From Streptomyces naganishii JCM 4654 (GTDB taxonomy: Bacteria; Actinomycetota; Actinomycetes; Streptomycetales; Streptomycetaceae): DNA of 32,360 nucleotides. Numbering within the stretch: position 1 is the first letter of the stretch; each line of letters begins with the position of its first letter. Positions 1 to 25,900 of this stretch are shown in pieces. The DNA lies in NCBI RefSeq assembly GCF_014650575.1, contig NZ_BMVF01000037.1:1-32360 (forward strand), written 5' to 3'. The position numbers and the translations under genes were made by a program. The notes beneath the pieces are model-generated. The model was given only the letters and a program-made list of their open reading frames with translations, searched no databases and had not been told where the DNA came from.

Positions 1-1
1 C

Positions 2-13664
<13,663 letters not shown>

Positions 13665-13666
<2 letters not shown>

Positions 13667-13800
13667 CCCGCGGGGCCTCTCGGCCGAGACCGACCCTTGG
13701 GGTTCGTCCGCCGGGACCGACCCGCGGGGCTGGTCCGCCGGGACCGACCCGCGGGGCTCGTCCGCCGGAACCGACCCGCGGGGCTCGTCCGCCGGATACC
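13665..13800 (+). repeat. 27-bp tandem repeat, five units, in the spacer between PKS genes one and two
   Basis: Units run 13665-13691, 13692-13718, 13719-13745, 13746-13772 and 13773-13800 (the last has one extra base). The last three are almost identical and carry the core CCCGCGGGGCT followed by TCCGCCGG. The first unit overlaps the last two bases of the TGA stop of the first PKS gene. The array is noncoding in the PKS frame beyond the stop. Confidence 0.93.
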
Positions 13801-13814
13801 GGGCGCCGAGCGCG

Positions 13815-13832
13815 GGTCCGGCACGCCGGACC
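13815..13832 (+). other. Perfect 8-bp inverted repeat (possible hairpin) in the spacer
   Basis: GGTCCGGC and GCCGGACC are separated by only AC, giving a compact GC hairpin (in practice six pairs with a six-base loop). It lies after the 27-bp repeats and before the second PKS gene. There is no T-run, so it is not a classical intrinsic terminator; it could be a weak attenuator or mRNA-stabilising structure. Confidence 0.45.
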
Positions 13833-13860
13833 GGCGCTGCCCGGCTCGCACCCCTTTCCC

Positions 13861-13896
13861 CCACCGACACCACTGGCACCACTGACACCACGGGAC
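13861..13896 (+). repeat. 9-bp imperfect tandem repeat, four units, just before the second PKS gene
   Basis: Units 13861-13869, 13870-13878, 13879-13887 and 13888-13896 all begin CCAC and follow the pattern CCACNGNCA with drift in the last unit. They occupy the region where the 5' untranslated leader and ribosome binding site of the second PKS gene would be. Confidence 0.75.
13892..13896 (+). promoter_or_regulatory. Weak ribosome binding site of the second PKS gene
   Basis: GGGAC seven bases before the ATG at 13904 is the only purine-rich stretch near the start. It is weaker than the site of the third gene, which fits either a poorly initiated start or leaderless-like help from the preceding repeat region. 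Low certainty. Confidence 0.35.
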
Positions 13897-13903
13897 GGCG
13901 TAA

Positions 13904-13999
13904 ATGGTGAACGAGGAGAAGTACCTCGATTACCTCAAGCGGGCGACGACCGACCTGCGCGAGGCCCGGCGACGGCTGCGCGAGGTGGAGGAGAGGGAC
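13904..13999 (+). other. N-terminal docking coiled coil of the second PKS protein
   Basis: The first 32-33 residues start MVNEEKYLDYLKRAT and are rich in Arg, Leu and Glu with heptad-like spacing, ending just before the KS motif EPIAVVAMSC. This is the classical parallel coiled-coil N-terminal docking helix of modular PKSs, and it supports the ATG at 13904 as the start. Confidence 0.88.
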
Positions 14000-16900
14000 A
14001 CCGAGCCGATCGCCGTGGTGGCGATGAGCTGCCGCTACCCCGGCGGCGTGCGCACCCCCGAGGACCTGTGGGCGCTCGTCGCCCGCGGCGGCGACGCCGC
14101 GTCGGGTTACCCCACCGACCGCGGCTGGGACACCGACGTCCTCTTCGACCCCGAGCCGGACGCCGACGGCCGGCCCCGGCAGTACGTGCCCGAGGGCGGC
14201 TTCCTGCACGACGCGGCCGAGTTCGACCCGGCGTTCTTCGGGATCTCGCCGCGCGAGGCCCTCGCCATGGACCCGCAGCAGCGGTTGCTCCTGGAGACCT
14301 CCTGGGAGGCGTTCGAGCGGGCCGGGATCGACCCGCTGTCCCTGCGCGGCAGCCGCACCGGCGTGTTCGCCGGCGTGATGTACCACGACTACGGCGCCCG
14401 CCTGTTCAGCGTACCCGAGGAGGTCGAGGGCTTCCTCGGCAACGGCAGCTCCGGCAGCATCGCCTCCGGCCGCGTCGCCTACACCTTCGGCCTCGAAGGC
14501 CCCGCCGTCACCATCGACACCGCCTGCTCCTCCTCGCTGGTCGCCGTCCACCTGGCCGCCCAGGCGCTGCGCAACGGCGAGTGCACCCTCGCCCTGGCCG
14601 GCGGGGTCACCGTCATGTCGACGCCCGGCACCTTCACCGAGTTCAGCCGCCAGCGCGGGCTCGCACTCGACGGCCGCTGCAAGTCCTTCGCCGACGCCGC
14701 CGACGGCACCGGCTGGGGCGAGGGCGCCGGCGTCCTGCTCCTGGAGCGCCTCTCCGACGCCCGCCGCAACGGCCACCGCGTGCTCGCCCTCGTCCGGGGC
14801 AGCGCGGTCAACCAGGACGGCGCGAGCAGCGGCCTGACCGCGCCCAACGGGCCCTCCCAGCAACGCGTCATCCGCCAGGCCCTGGCCACCGCCCGCCTGT
14901 CGCCCACCCACATCGACGCCGTGGAGGCCCACGGCACGGGCACGACACTCGGCGACCCGATCGAGGCTCAGGCCCTGCTCGCCACCTACGGCCAGGGCCG
15001 CGAGGACGACCGGCCGCTGTGGCTGGGCTCCATCAAGTCCAACATCGGCCACACCCAGGCCGCCGCCGGCGTCGCCGGAATCATCAAGATGGTCATGGCG
15101 ATGCGGTACGGCGTCCTGCCCCGAACCCTCCACGTCGACGTGCCGACCCGCAACGTCGACTGGTCGGCGGGCGCGGTCTCCCTGCTCACCGAGGCGCGGG
15201 AGTGGCCCGAGACCGGCCGCCCGCGCCGGGCCGCCGTCTCCTCCTTCGGCATCAGCGGCACCAACGCCCACACGATCCTCGAGCAGGCCCCCGAAGAGGA
15301 AGGGGAGCCCGACCAGGAATCGCCCGAGGGGCGCAACGGCGTCCCGGTCCTGTGGCCGCTGTCGGCCAGGACCCCCGAGGCCCTGCGCACCCAGGCCGAA
15401 CGGCTCGGCTCCCACCTCACCGCCCACCCCGGCGCGTCGGTCACCGCCGTCGGCCGCACCCTCGCCACCGGCCGCGCCGCCTTCGACCACCGCGCCGTCG
15501 TCGTCGGCCACGACCTCGGCACCCTCCTCACCGGACTGGACGCACTGGCCACCGGCGAGGACCGCCCGGGCGTGCTCCGCGGCCGCGCCAGGCCCGGAAA
15601 GCTGGCGTTCCTGTTCACGGGCCAGGGCAGCCAGCGGCTGGGAATGGGCCGGGAGCTGTACGAGACCCATCCGGTGTTCGCGCGGGCGCTGGACGAGATC
15701 TTCGCCCGCTTCGGACTCCCTCTGCGCGAGGTGATGTTCGGCGGTGGTGAGGATGCCGGGCTGCTCGACCAGACGCAGTACACGCAGCCCGCGCTGTTCG
15801 CCGTCGAGGTGGCGCTGTTCCGGTTGCTGGAGTCGTGGGGAGTGCGCCCGGACTTCGTGTCCGGGCACTCGATCGGCGAGCTGGCGGCCGCGCACTGCGC
15901 GGGTGTGCTGTCGCTGAAGGACGCGTGCACGCTCGTGGAGGCGCGTGGTCGGCTGATGCAGGAACTGCCCGCCGGCGGCGCCATGGTGGCCGTCCAGGCC
16001 GCCGAGGACGAGGTCACCCCGTACCTCGCGGATACGGACGCCGTGAGCATCGCCGCGGTCAACGGGCCGGCCTCCGTCGTCATCGCGGGCGACGAGACCG
16101 CCGTACTGGACATAGCCGCCGCCCTTGAGGAACAGGGCCGGAAAACCAGGCGTCTGACGGTCAGTCACGCATTCCACTCCCCGCATATGGACGGCATGCT
16201 GGACGCCTTCCGCGAGGTCGCCGAGGGCCTGTCCTACGAAGCCCCCCGCATCCCCGTCGTCTCCAACCTCACCGGCGCCATCGCGGACGCCGAGGAGATC
16301 ACCACCCCCGACTTCTGGGTACGGCACGTCCGCGAGGCCGTCCGGTTCGCCGACGGGGTACGGGCGTTGGAGTCGGCCAACGTCACCACGTACGTCGAAC
16401 TCGGCCCGGACGGCGTGCTCTGCGCGATGGCCCAGGACTGCCTGAGCGCGGACGATGAGCACGCGCCCGCCTTCGTCCCCGTACTGCGCAGGGGCGTGGC
16501 GGAGGCCGACAGCGCGGCCACCGCGCTGGCCGTGGCGCACGTGCGCGGCGTACCGGTGGCGTGGGGCGAGGTGTACGCCGGTACGGGCACGGGCCGGGTC
16601 GACCTGCCGACCTACCCGTTCCAGCGGGAGCGCTACTGGCTGGACGGCGGTCGTCCGCCCGGGGACGTCACCTCGGCCGGGCTCGGTGCCGCCGGTCACC
16701 CGTTGCTCGGCGCGGCCGTCGCTCTGGCCGACACCGACGGGTTCCTCCTCACCGGGCGGCTCGCGCTCGACACCCACCCGTGGCTCGCCGACCACGCGGT
16801 CATGGGCTCGGTACTGCTGCCGGGCACCGCCTTCGTGGAACTGGCGGTCCGCGCCGGAGACCAGGTCGGATGCGACCACCTGGAGGAACTCACCCTCCAG

Positions 16901-19900
16901 GCCCCCCTGGTGCTGTCCACGGCCGCCGGAGTGCAGATCCAGCTCTCGGTCGGCGCGCCCGACGAGTCCGGCAGGCGCTCGCTGTCGGTGTACTCCCGCT
17001 CCGAGGAGGCCCCGGCCGACGCGCAGTGGACGCGGCACGCGGAGGGCGTGCTGACCACCTCGGCCGCCGGGACCGGCGCCGCCGCCGACCTCACGGTCTG
17101 GCCCCCCGAGGGCGCGGTCGCGGTGCCGCTCGACGGACTGTACGACGACCTGGCCGCGGCCGGGCTGACGTACGGCCCCGTATTCCGCGGCGTACGGGCC
17201 GCCTGGCGGCGCGGCGAGGAGGTCTTCGCCGAGGTGGAACTGGGCGAGGACCAGTCGGCGCAGGCCGGTTCCTACGGGCTGCACCCGGCCTTGCTGGACT
17301 CGGCGCTGCACGTCCTCGGGCTCGGCGGTCCGGTGACGGAGGACGGCCGGGGCCGCCTGCCGTTCTCGTGGAGCGGCGTGTCGCTGCACGCCACCGGCGC
17401 CTCCGCGGCGCGGGTGCGGCTGGCCGGCGCCGGGCGGCAGGACGTGGTGTCGCTGACGGTCGCCGACGGCAACGGGCGGGCGGTGGCCCACGTCGAGGAG
17501 TTGACGCTGCGCGCGGTGTCGGCGCGGGACGTCCGCGCCGGCGGCCGGCACGAGTCGCTGTTCCGCGTCGAGTGGGCGGCCGTCCCGGTCCCCGCCGTGA
17601 TTCCCGCCGGCCGGTGGGCCGTGCTGGGCGACGACGGAGCGCTGCCCGGTCTTGAGGTGGCCGAACGGTACCCGGACCTGGACGGCCTGCGGGCCGCTCT
17701 GGACGCGGACACGGCCACCGTGCCGGACGCGGTCCTGGTTCCGTGCATGCCCGCGGAGGCGGATGCGGATGCGGAGACCGGGGCGGAAGCCGGGGCGGAG
17801 GCGGACTCGGTGGCCGGGGCGACTGAGCGCGCGCTGGGCCTGCTGCGGTCATGGCTCGCCGATGAACGCCTCGCCGACGCCCGGCTGGTCTTCGTCACCC
17901 GCGGCGCGGTGGCCGCGGGCGCGGGCGAGGCGGTCGGCGACCTGACGCACGCGGCGGTGCACGGTCTGGTGCGCTCGGCGCAGTCCGAACACCCCGACCG
18001 CTTCCTCCTCGTGGACCTCGACGGCCCCGTCACCGCGCTCCCGGCGGCCCTGGCCTGCGGCGAGCCGGAGATCGCGGTCCGCGCCGCGACCCTGCGCGCA
18101 CCCCGGCTGGCCCGCGCGGCCGACATCGACCCCGGCACCGACATCGGCCCCGGCACCTCTTCGCGCCCTCTCCACGCCCCGGACGGCAGGGTCCTCGTCA
18201 CCGGGGCCACCGGCACGCTGGGCGGTCTGGTCGCCCGGCACCTGGTGGCCGAACACGGCGTACGGCACCTGCTGTTGGTCAGCCGGCGCGGTGACGCCAC
18301 CGAGGGCGCCCACCAACTCACCGCCGAGCTGGCGGAGTCGGGCGCCGAGGTCACCTGGGCCGCCTGTGACGTGGCCGACCGGGACGCGCTCGCGGAGGTG
18401 CTGGACGGCGTACCGGCGGAGCACCCGCTGACCGCCGTCGTCCACACCGCGGGCGTGCTGGACGACGGGGTCGTCGAGTCGCTGACCGGCGAACGGCTGC
18501 GGAGCGTACTGCGCCCGAAGGCGGACGCGGCCCTCAACCTGCACCACCTCACCCGCGACCACGACCTGTCGGCCTTCGTGCTGTTCTCCTCGGCGGCGGG
18601 TGTCTTCGGCAGTCCGGGCCAGGCCAACTACGCGGCGGCCAACACCTTCCTCGACGCCCTCGCCCACCACCGGCGCGCCCAGGGTCTGCCCGCGGTGTCG
18701 CTCGCCTGGGGCCTGTGGGACGCCGACGGCGGCATGGCGGGCGCCCTGGACGCGGCGGACGTCGACCGCATGAACCGCGGAGGAGTGCGCGGACTTCTGG
18801 CGGCCGAGGCGCTGCGGCTCCTCGACACGGCGCTCTCGTCCACCGACCCCCTGCTGGTGCCGACCCGCCTCGACCTGGCGGCGGTGCGCGCCAACGCGGC
18901 CTCCGCCGGGGTGCCCCCGCTGCTGCGCGGCCTGGTCCGGGTGCCGTCCCGCCGCACCGCCGGGACGCCGGGCGCGGCCGCCGGCGGTTCCGCCCCGGCG
19001 CATCTCGCGCACGACCTGGCCGGGCTGAGCGAGGCCGAGCAGGAGCGCCTCCTGCTCGACCTGGTGCGTACGCACGTCTCGGCCACCCTCGGCCACGACG
19101 GCCCCCGCGCGATCGACCCCGAGGTGGCCTTCAAGGAACTGGGCTTCGACTCGCTGACCGCGGTCGAACTGCGCAACCGGCTCGGCGCCGCCACCGGCAT
19201 GCGGCTGCCCGCCACCCTGGTCTTCGACCACCCCACCTCGACCGTCCTCGCCCGGCACCTGCGCACCGAGATCGCCGGCACCCGGGGAGCAGGGAACACC
19301 GCCGCCGTCGCCACCACAGCCGCCGCCGAGCAGGAGCCCGTCGCCATCGTCGCGATGAGCTGCCGCTTCCCGGGCGGGGTGCGCGGCCCGGAGGACCTGT
19401 GGGAGGCGGTCGCCGCCGGACTCGACGGCATCACGCCCTTCCCGGCCGACCGGGGCTGGGACGTCGACGCCCTCTACCACCCCGACCCGGACCACCCGGG
19501 CACCAGTTACACCCGCGAGGGCGGATTCCTGCACGACGCGGGCGACTTCGACCCCTCCCTCTTCGGCATCAGCCCGCGCGAGGCCCTCGCCACCGACCCG
19601 CAGCAGCGGCTGCTCCTGGAGACCGCCTGGGAGGCGTTCGAACGCGCCGGAATCGACCCGGCGTCCCTGCGCGGCAGCAGCACCGGCGTGTTCGCGGGCG
19701 TCATGTACCACGACTACGCGTCGGTACTGGAGGACGCGTCCACGGCAGCCGCGTCCGGTACGGCCGGCGGAGCGGGCATCGCCGAGGGCTCGCTCGGCTC
19801 CGGCAGCACCGGCAGCATCGCCTCCGGCCGGGTCTCCTACACCTTCGGCCTGGAGGGCCCGGCCGTCACCATCGACACGGCCTGCTCCTCCTCGCTGGTC

Positions 19901-22900
19901 GCGCTGCACCTGGCGGTGCAGGCCCTGCGGTCCGGCGAGTGTTCGCTCGCGCTCGCGGGCGGTGTGACGGTGATGGCGACGCCCGGCACGTTCGTCGGCT
20001 TCAGCCGTCAGCGCGGGCTCGCCGCCGACGGCCGGTGCCGCGCCTTCGCGGCGGGCGCTGACGGCACGGGCTGGTCCGAGGGCGTCGGCCTGCTGCTGGT
20101 GGAACGGCTGTCCGACGCGCGCCGCAACGGACACCCTGTCCTCGCGGTCGTACGCGGCAGCGCGGTCAACCAGGACGGCGCCAGCAACGGCCTCACGGCC
20201 CCCAACGGGCCTTCCCAGCAGCGCGTGATCCGGCAGGCCCTCGCCAACGCCCGCCTGACGGCGGCCGACGTGGACGCGGTGGAGGCCCACGGTACGGGCA
20301 CGACGCTCGGCGACCCGATCGAGGCGCAGGCGCTGCTCGCGACCTACGGGCAGGAGCGTGCGGGGGAGCGGCCGCTGTGGCTGGGCTCGGTGAAGTCCAA
20401 CTTCGGCCACACGCAGGCCGCCGCGGGCGTCGCGGGCGTGATCAAGATGGTGATGGCGATGCGGCACGGAGTGCTGCCGCGCACCCTGCACGTCGACGAA
20501 CCCTCCCCGCACGTGGACTGGTCGGCGGGCGCGGTGTCGCTGCTCACGGAGAACCGCGAGTGGCCGGACACGGGACGCCCGCGCCGGGCGGCGGTCTCGT
20601 CGTTCGGCATCAGCGGCACGAACGCCCATACGATCATCGAGCAGGCCCCGGCACTCGCCGACGAGGCCGGCGTCGCGGAAGAGCCCAGGACCGAAGCCGT
20701 GGAGGAGTCCGGGGCCGACGCCGTGGACGTGCTCTGGCCGGTGTCGGGCGCGACCGAGGAGGCGCTGCGCGCCCAGGCCGAACGGCTGCGGGCCCACCTG
20801 GCAGCCCGCCCCGGACTGCGGCCGGCGGACGTCGGGCACACGCTGGCGACCGCACGCGCCGCGCTGGCGCACCGGGCCGCGGTCGTCGGAGCCGACCGGG
20901 AGACCCTGCTGGCGGGCCTCGGTTCCCTCGCCGAGGACCGGACGGCGCCGGGTCTCGTCCGCGCCCGCGTGGGCTCGGCGGCCCGCACCGCCTTCCTGTT
21001 CACCGGCCAGGGCAGCCAGCGCCCCGGAATGGGCCGGCAACTCCACGCCTCCCATCCGGTCTTCGCCGAAGCCCTCGACGCGGTGTGCGCCGAGCTGGAC
21101 AAGCACCTCGAACTCCCCTTGAAGGACGTGCTGTTCGGCACGGAGCGGCAGCAGGGAGAAAAGGACCGGCACGGGCTCCTTGACCAGACCGCCTACGCGC
21201 AGGCCGCGCTGTTCGCGGTCGAGGTGGCGCTGTTCCGGCAGCTGGAGGCGTGGGGCGTACGTCCCGACTTCCTGGCCGGGCACTCCATCGGCGAGCTGTC
21301 GGCGGCGCACTGCGCGGGCGTGCTGTCCCTGGAGGACGCGTGCACGCTGGTGGCGGCGCGTGGCCGGCTCATGCAGGAACTGCCGGGCGAGGGCGGCGCG
21401 ATGGTGGCCGTGCAGGCCTCCGAGGAGGAGGTGGCCCCGTACCTCACCGACGTGGTGAGCGTCGCCGCCGTCAACGGGCCCACCTCCGTGGTCGTCTCCG
21501 GTGACGAGGACGCCGTACTGGCGATCGCCGCCGCCTTCGGGGAGCGGGGCCGCAGGACACGGCGCCTGACGGTCAGTCACGCTTTCCACTCGCCGCACAT
21601 GGACGGCATGCTGGAGGCGTTCCGCGAGGTGGCCGAGGGCCTGTCCTACGCCGCTCCCCGCATCCCGGTCGTCTCGACACTCACCGGCGCACTCGTCACC
21701 CCCGACGAGATACGCACGCCGGATCACTGGGTCCGTCATGTCCGCGAGGCGGTGCGTTTCTGTTCCGCCGTACGGACACTCGAGGCCGAGGGAGTCACCA
21801 CCTTCCTCGAACTCGGCCCGGACGGCGTGCTGTCGGCCATGGGCCAGGAGTGCGTCACCGGCGACGGCACCACCGCCTTCGCGCCCGCACTGCGCGGGGG
21901 CCGGCCGGAGAGCGGCACGCTGACCGCCGCGCTCGCACTCGCCCATGTGCGGGGCCAACGGCCCGACTGGGACGCGGTGTTCGCAGCGGCGCGACCGCGC
22001 CGCGTGGAACTGCCCACCTACGCCTTCCGGCGCCGCAGGTACTGGCCGCGTGCGGGTGGACGCCCGGCCGGTGACCCGGCCGCACTCGGACTCGCCGGGG
22101 CGGGCCATCCGCTGCTCGGCGCGACCGTGGAACTGGCGGACGACGACGGCGTGGTCTTCACCGGCCGGCTGTCCGCGCGGACCCACCCGTGGCTGGCCGA
22201 CCACGTGGTGTCGGGCTCGGTGCTGCTTCCGGGTACGGCGTTCGTCGAGCTGGTCACCCACGCGGGCGGCCAGGTCGGGTGCGACCGGCTGGAGGAGCTC
22301 ACCCTCGGGGCTCCGCTGATCCTGCCGGAGCACGGAGCCGTGCACGTGCAGCTGGTACTGGGTGCTCCGGACGACTCCGGCCGCCGTACGGTCACCTTGC
22401 ACTCGCGCGCCGAGAACGGGGCCGCCGAGGAGCCGTGGACCCGGCACGCCGAGGGCACGGTCGTGGCCGCGTCCGCCGACGCCGGCCACCCGGTCCCGGC
22501 CGATCCGGCGGCCTGGCCCCCGCCGGAGGCGACCGCGGTCGCGCTGGGGGAGCGGTATGAGGAACTGGCCGCGGCCGGCCTCGCCTACGGCCCCGCCTTC
22601 CGGGGCCTGCGGGCCGCCTGGCTGCGGGGCGACGAGGTCTACGCCGAGGTCGAACTCCCCGAGGACGAGCGGCAGACGGCCGGCGCCTACGGGATCCACC
22701 CGGCCCTGCTGGACGCGGTGCTGCACGCCGTGGGCCTGGGCGGATACTTCCCCGACGACGCCGATGACCAGGCACGGCTGCCCTTCTCGTGGCGCGGAGT
22801 GACGCTGCACGCGGTGGGCGCCCCGGCCCTGCGCGTGCGAGTGACCAAGGCCGGCCCCGACGCCGTCGCGCTCCAGGTGGCCGACGACACCGGCCGGCCC

Positions 22901-25900
22901 GTCGCCTCCGTCGACTCGCTCGTACTCCGTCCGCTTCCCGCCGGGGGGCTCGGGCCCGCGCGGCGCGAGTCGCTGTTCCGGGTGGAGTGGACACCTGTCA
23001 CGGCTGGGGCCTCCGCGGTGCCGTCCGCGGCGAGCGGGGAACCGCCGTGGGTGGTCGTCGGCGAGGCCTTCGGGGACGAGCCGTCCGACCACCCCGATCT
23101 GCCGTCCCTCGCGGCCGCCGTGGCATCGGGCGCCCCCGTGCCCGGGACCGTACTCCTGCCGCTCCTCCCGGCTTCCCGGGGCGCCGACGACACAGATGAC
23201 ACAGACGGTGCCGGCGCCGTGCGTGACGCGGTCGTGTCGGCCCTGTCCGCCGTGCAATTCTGGCTATCGGAGGAGCGGTTCGCCGCATCCCGCCTGGTCG
23301 TCCTCACCCGGGGCGCGGTCGCGGCCGGTCCCGTCGAGGACGTGACCGACCTGGCGCACGCCGCTGTGTGGGGCCTGGCGCGGTCGGCGCAGTCGGAGCA
23401 CCCCGGCCGCCTCGTACTGATCGACTCCGACGAGGTCCTCACGTCGCTGCCCTCCGCCGCCTTCACCGCGGACGAACCCCAACTCGCCCTCCGCGAGGGC
23501 CGGCTGCTGGCACCCCGGCTCACCCACGCGACGACCGAAGCGGTGGCCGCCGACGCCGTCCCGGCGATCGACCCGGACGGCACCGTCCTGGTGACGGGCG
23601 CGACCGGCACCCTGGGCCGCCAGGTCGCCCGGCACCTGGTGGCCGGACACGGCGTACGCCACCTGCTGCTGACCAGCCGGCGCGGCGCGGACGCCGAAGG
23701 CTCGGCCGAACTGCTCGCCGGGCTGCGCGAGTCGGGGGCCGAGACGGTCCGGCTGGCCGCCTGCGACGCGGCCGACGCCGACGCGCTGTCCGCCCTGCTG
23801 GACACCGTCCCGGCCGCGCACCCGCTCACCGCGGTCGTCCACGCCGCCGGAGTCCTCGACGACGGCACGGTCGCGTCGCTGACCCCGGAGCGCGTCGAGA
23901 CCGTACTGCGTCCCAAGGCCGACGCGGCCCTCAATCTGCACCGCCTCACCCGTGACCGCGAGTTGTCGGCGTTCGTGCTGTTCTCCTCGGCGGCGGGTGT
24001 CTTCGGCAACCCCGGCCAGGCGAACTACGCCGCCGCCAACACCTTCCTCGACGCCCTCGCCCACCACCGGCGCGCCCAGGGCCTCCCGGCCGTCTCCCTG
24101 GCCTGGGGCCTGTGGGCCGAACCCGGCGAGATGACCGGCGAGTTGGCGGCGACCGACCGGGACCGTATGCGCCGGGGCGGCGTCACCGCCCTGACGACCG
24201 AGGGAGGACTCGGCCTCCTCGACGCCGCGCTCGCGCGGGGTGCCGAGCCCCTGCTCGTCCCGATCCGGCTGGACACCGCGGCGGTGGCCGCGCGGGCGGA
24301 GACGGACGGCCTGCCGCCGCTCCTGCGTGGCCTGGTCCGCACCCGGCCCGGCGCCGGCCGCCGCGCCACCCTCGGCGGCGGCGCGGACCGGCGACGGGCG
24401 AGCGAAGGCTCCCTCGTGCGCCGGCTGACCGGGCTGCCGCGCGAGGAACAGGCCGGCGCGCTGCTGGAACTCGTCCGCGACCAGGTCGCCGCCGTACTGG
24501 CCTACGACCCCTCGGACCCCTCGCAACGGATCGACGCGGACCGTTCCTTCCGGGAGCTGGGCTTCGACTCGCTGACCGCGGTCGAACTGCGCAACCGGCT
24601 CACGACCGCCACCGGTCTGCGCCTGCCCGCCACCCTCGTCTTCGACCACCCGACGCCCGCCGTCCTCGCCGGGTTCCTACGCGGCGCGCTGCTGGACGAC
24701 GGCAGCGGCACCGGCACGGGTGCGGACGGGCGGGCGGCGCTCCAGATCGGGGGCGGGACGGCCACAGCCACGGCCGGCGCCGGCGATCCCATCGCCATCG
24801 TGAGCCTGGCCTGCCGCTACCCGGGCGGCGTGCGCACCCCCGAAGACCTGTGGCGCCTGGTCGTGGACGGCCGCGACGCCATCGGGGAGTTCCCGCACGA
24901 CCGCGGCTGGGACCTCGACGCCCTCTACGACACCGACCCCGACCGCACCGGCACCAGCTACACCCTCCAGGGCGGCTTCGTCGAGAACGCGGGGCACTTC
25001 GACCCGGCGTTCTTCGGTATCAGCCCGCGCGAGGCCGTGGCGATGGACCCGCAGCAGCGGCTGCTCCTGGAGACGTCGTGGGAGGCCCTGGAGCGGGCCG
25101 GGATCGACCCGTCGGCGGTACGGGGCAGCCGTACCGGGGTGTTCGCCGGCGTGATGTACCACGACTACGCCTCACGGCTGGCCGCGCTCCCCGAAGGCGT
25201 CGAGGGCTTCCTCGGCACCGGCAACTCCGGCAGCGTCGTCTCGGGCCGGCTGGCCTACACCTTCGGCCTGGAGGGTCCGGCGGTGACGGTGGACACGGCG
25301 TGCTCGTCCTCGCTGGTCGCCCTGCACCTGGCCGTGCAGGCGCTGCGCAACGGCGAGTGCGACCTGGCGCTCGCGGGCGGGGTGACGGTGATGGCGACCC
25401 CGGCGGCGTTCGTCGAGTTCAGCCGTCAGCGCGGTCTCTCCGCCGACGGCCGCTGCAAGGCCTTCGCCGCGGACGCCGACGGCACCGGCTGGTCGGAGGG
25501 CGCGGGCGTCCTCCTGGTCGAGCGGCTTTCGGACGCCCGGCGCAACGGCCATCCGGTGCTCGCGCTGGTGCGCGGCAGCGCCGTCAACCAGGACGGCGCG
25601 AGCAACGGGCTGACCGCTCCGAACGGCCCCGCGCAGCAGCGGGTCATCGGACAGGCCCTGGCTTCCGCCGGGCTGAGGGCCGCGGACGTGGACGCGGTGG
25701 AGGCGCACGGCACGGGTACGACCCTCGGCGACCCCATCGAGGCCCAGGCGCTGCTGGCCACCTACGGGCAGGACCGGGCCGCCGAGGACCGCCCGCTGTG
25801 GCTCGGTTCCGTCAAGTCCAACCTCGGTCACACGCAGGCGGCGGCGGGTGTCGCGGGCGTGATCAAGATGGTGATGGCGATGCGGCACGGTGTGCTGCCG

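Noticed and set aside
13815..13832. Intrinsic terminator after the first PKS gene.
   Set aside because: The stem is GC-rich but no T-run follows, so termination cannot be claimed.
13697..13885. Small open frame in the spacer, in frame with the first PKS gene after its stop.
   Set aside because: It lies wholly in the tandem repeat, lacks a ribosome binding site, and encodes only a repeated RRDRPAGLV pattern.
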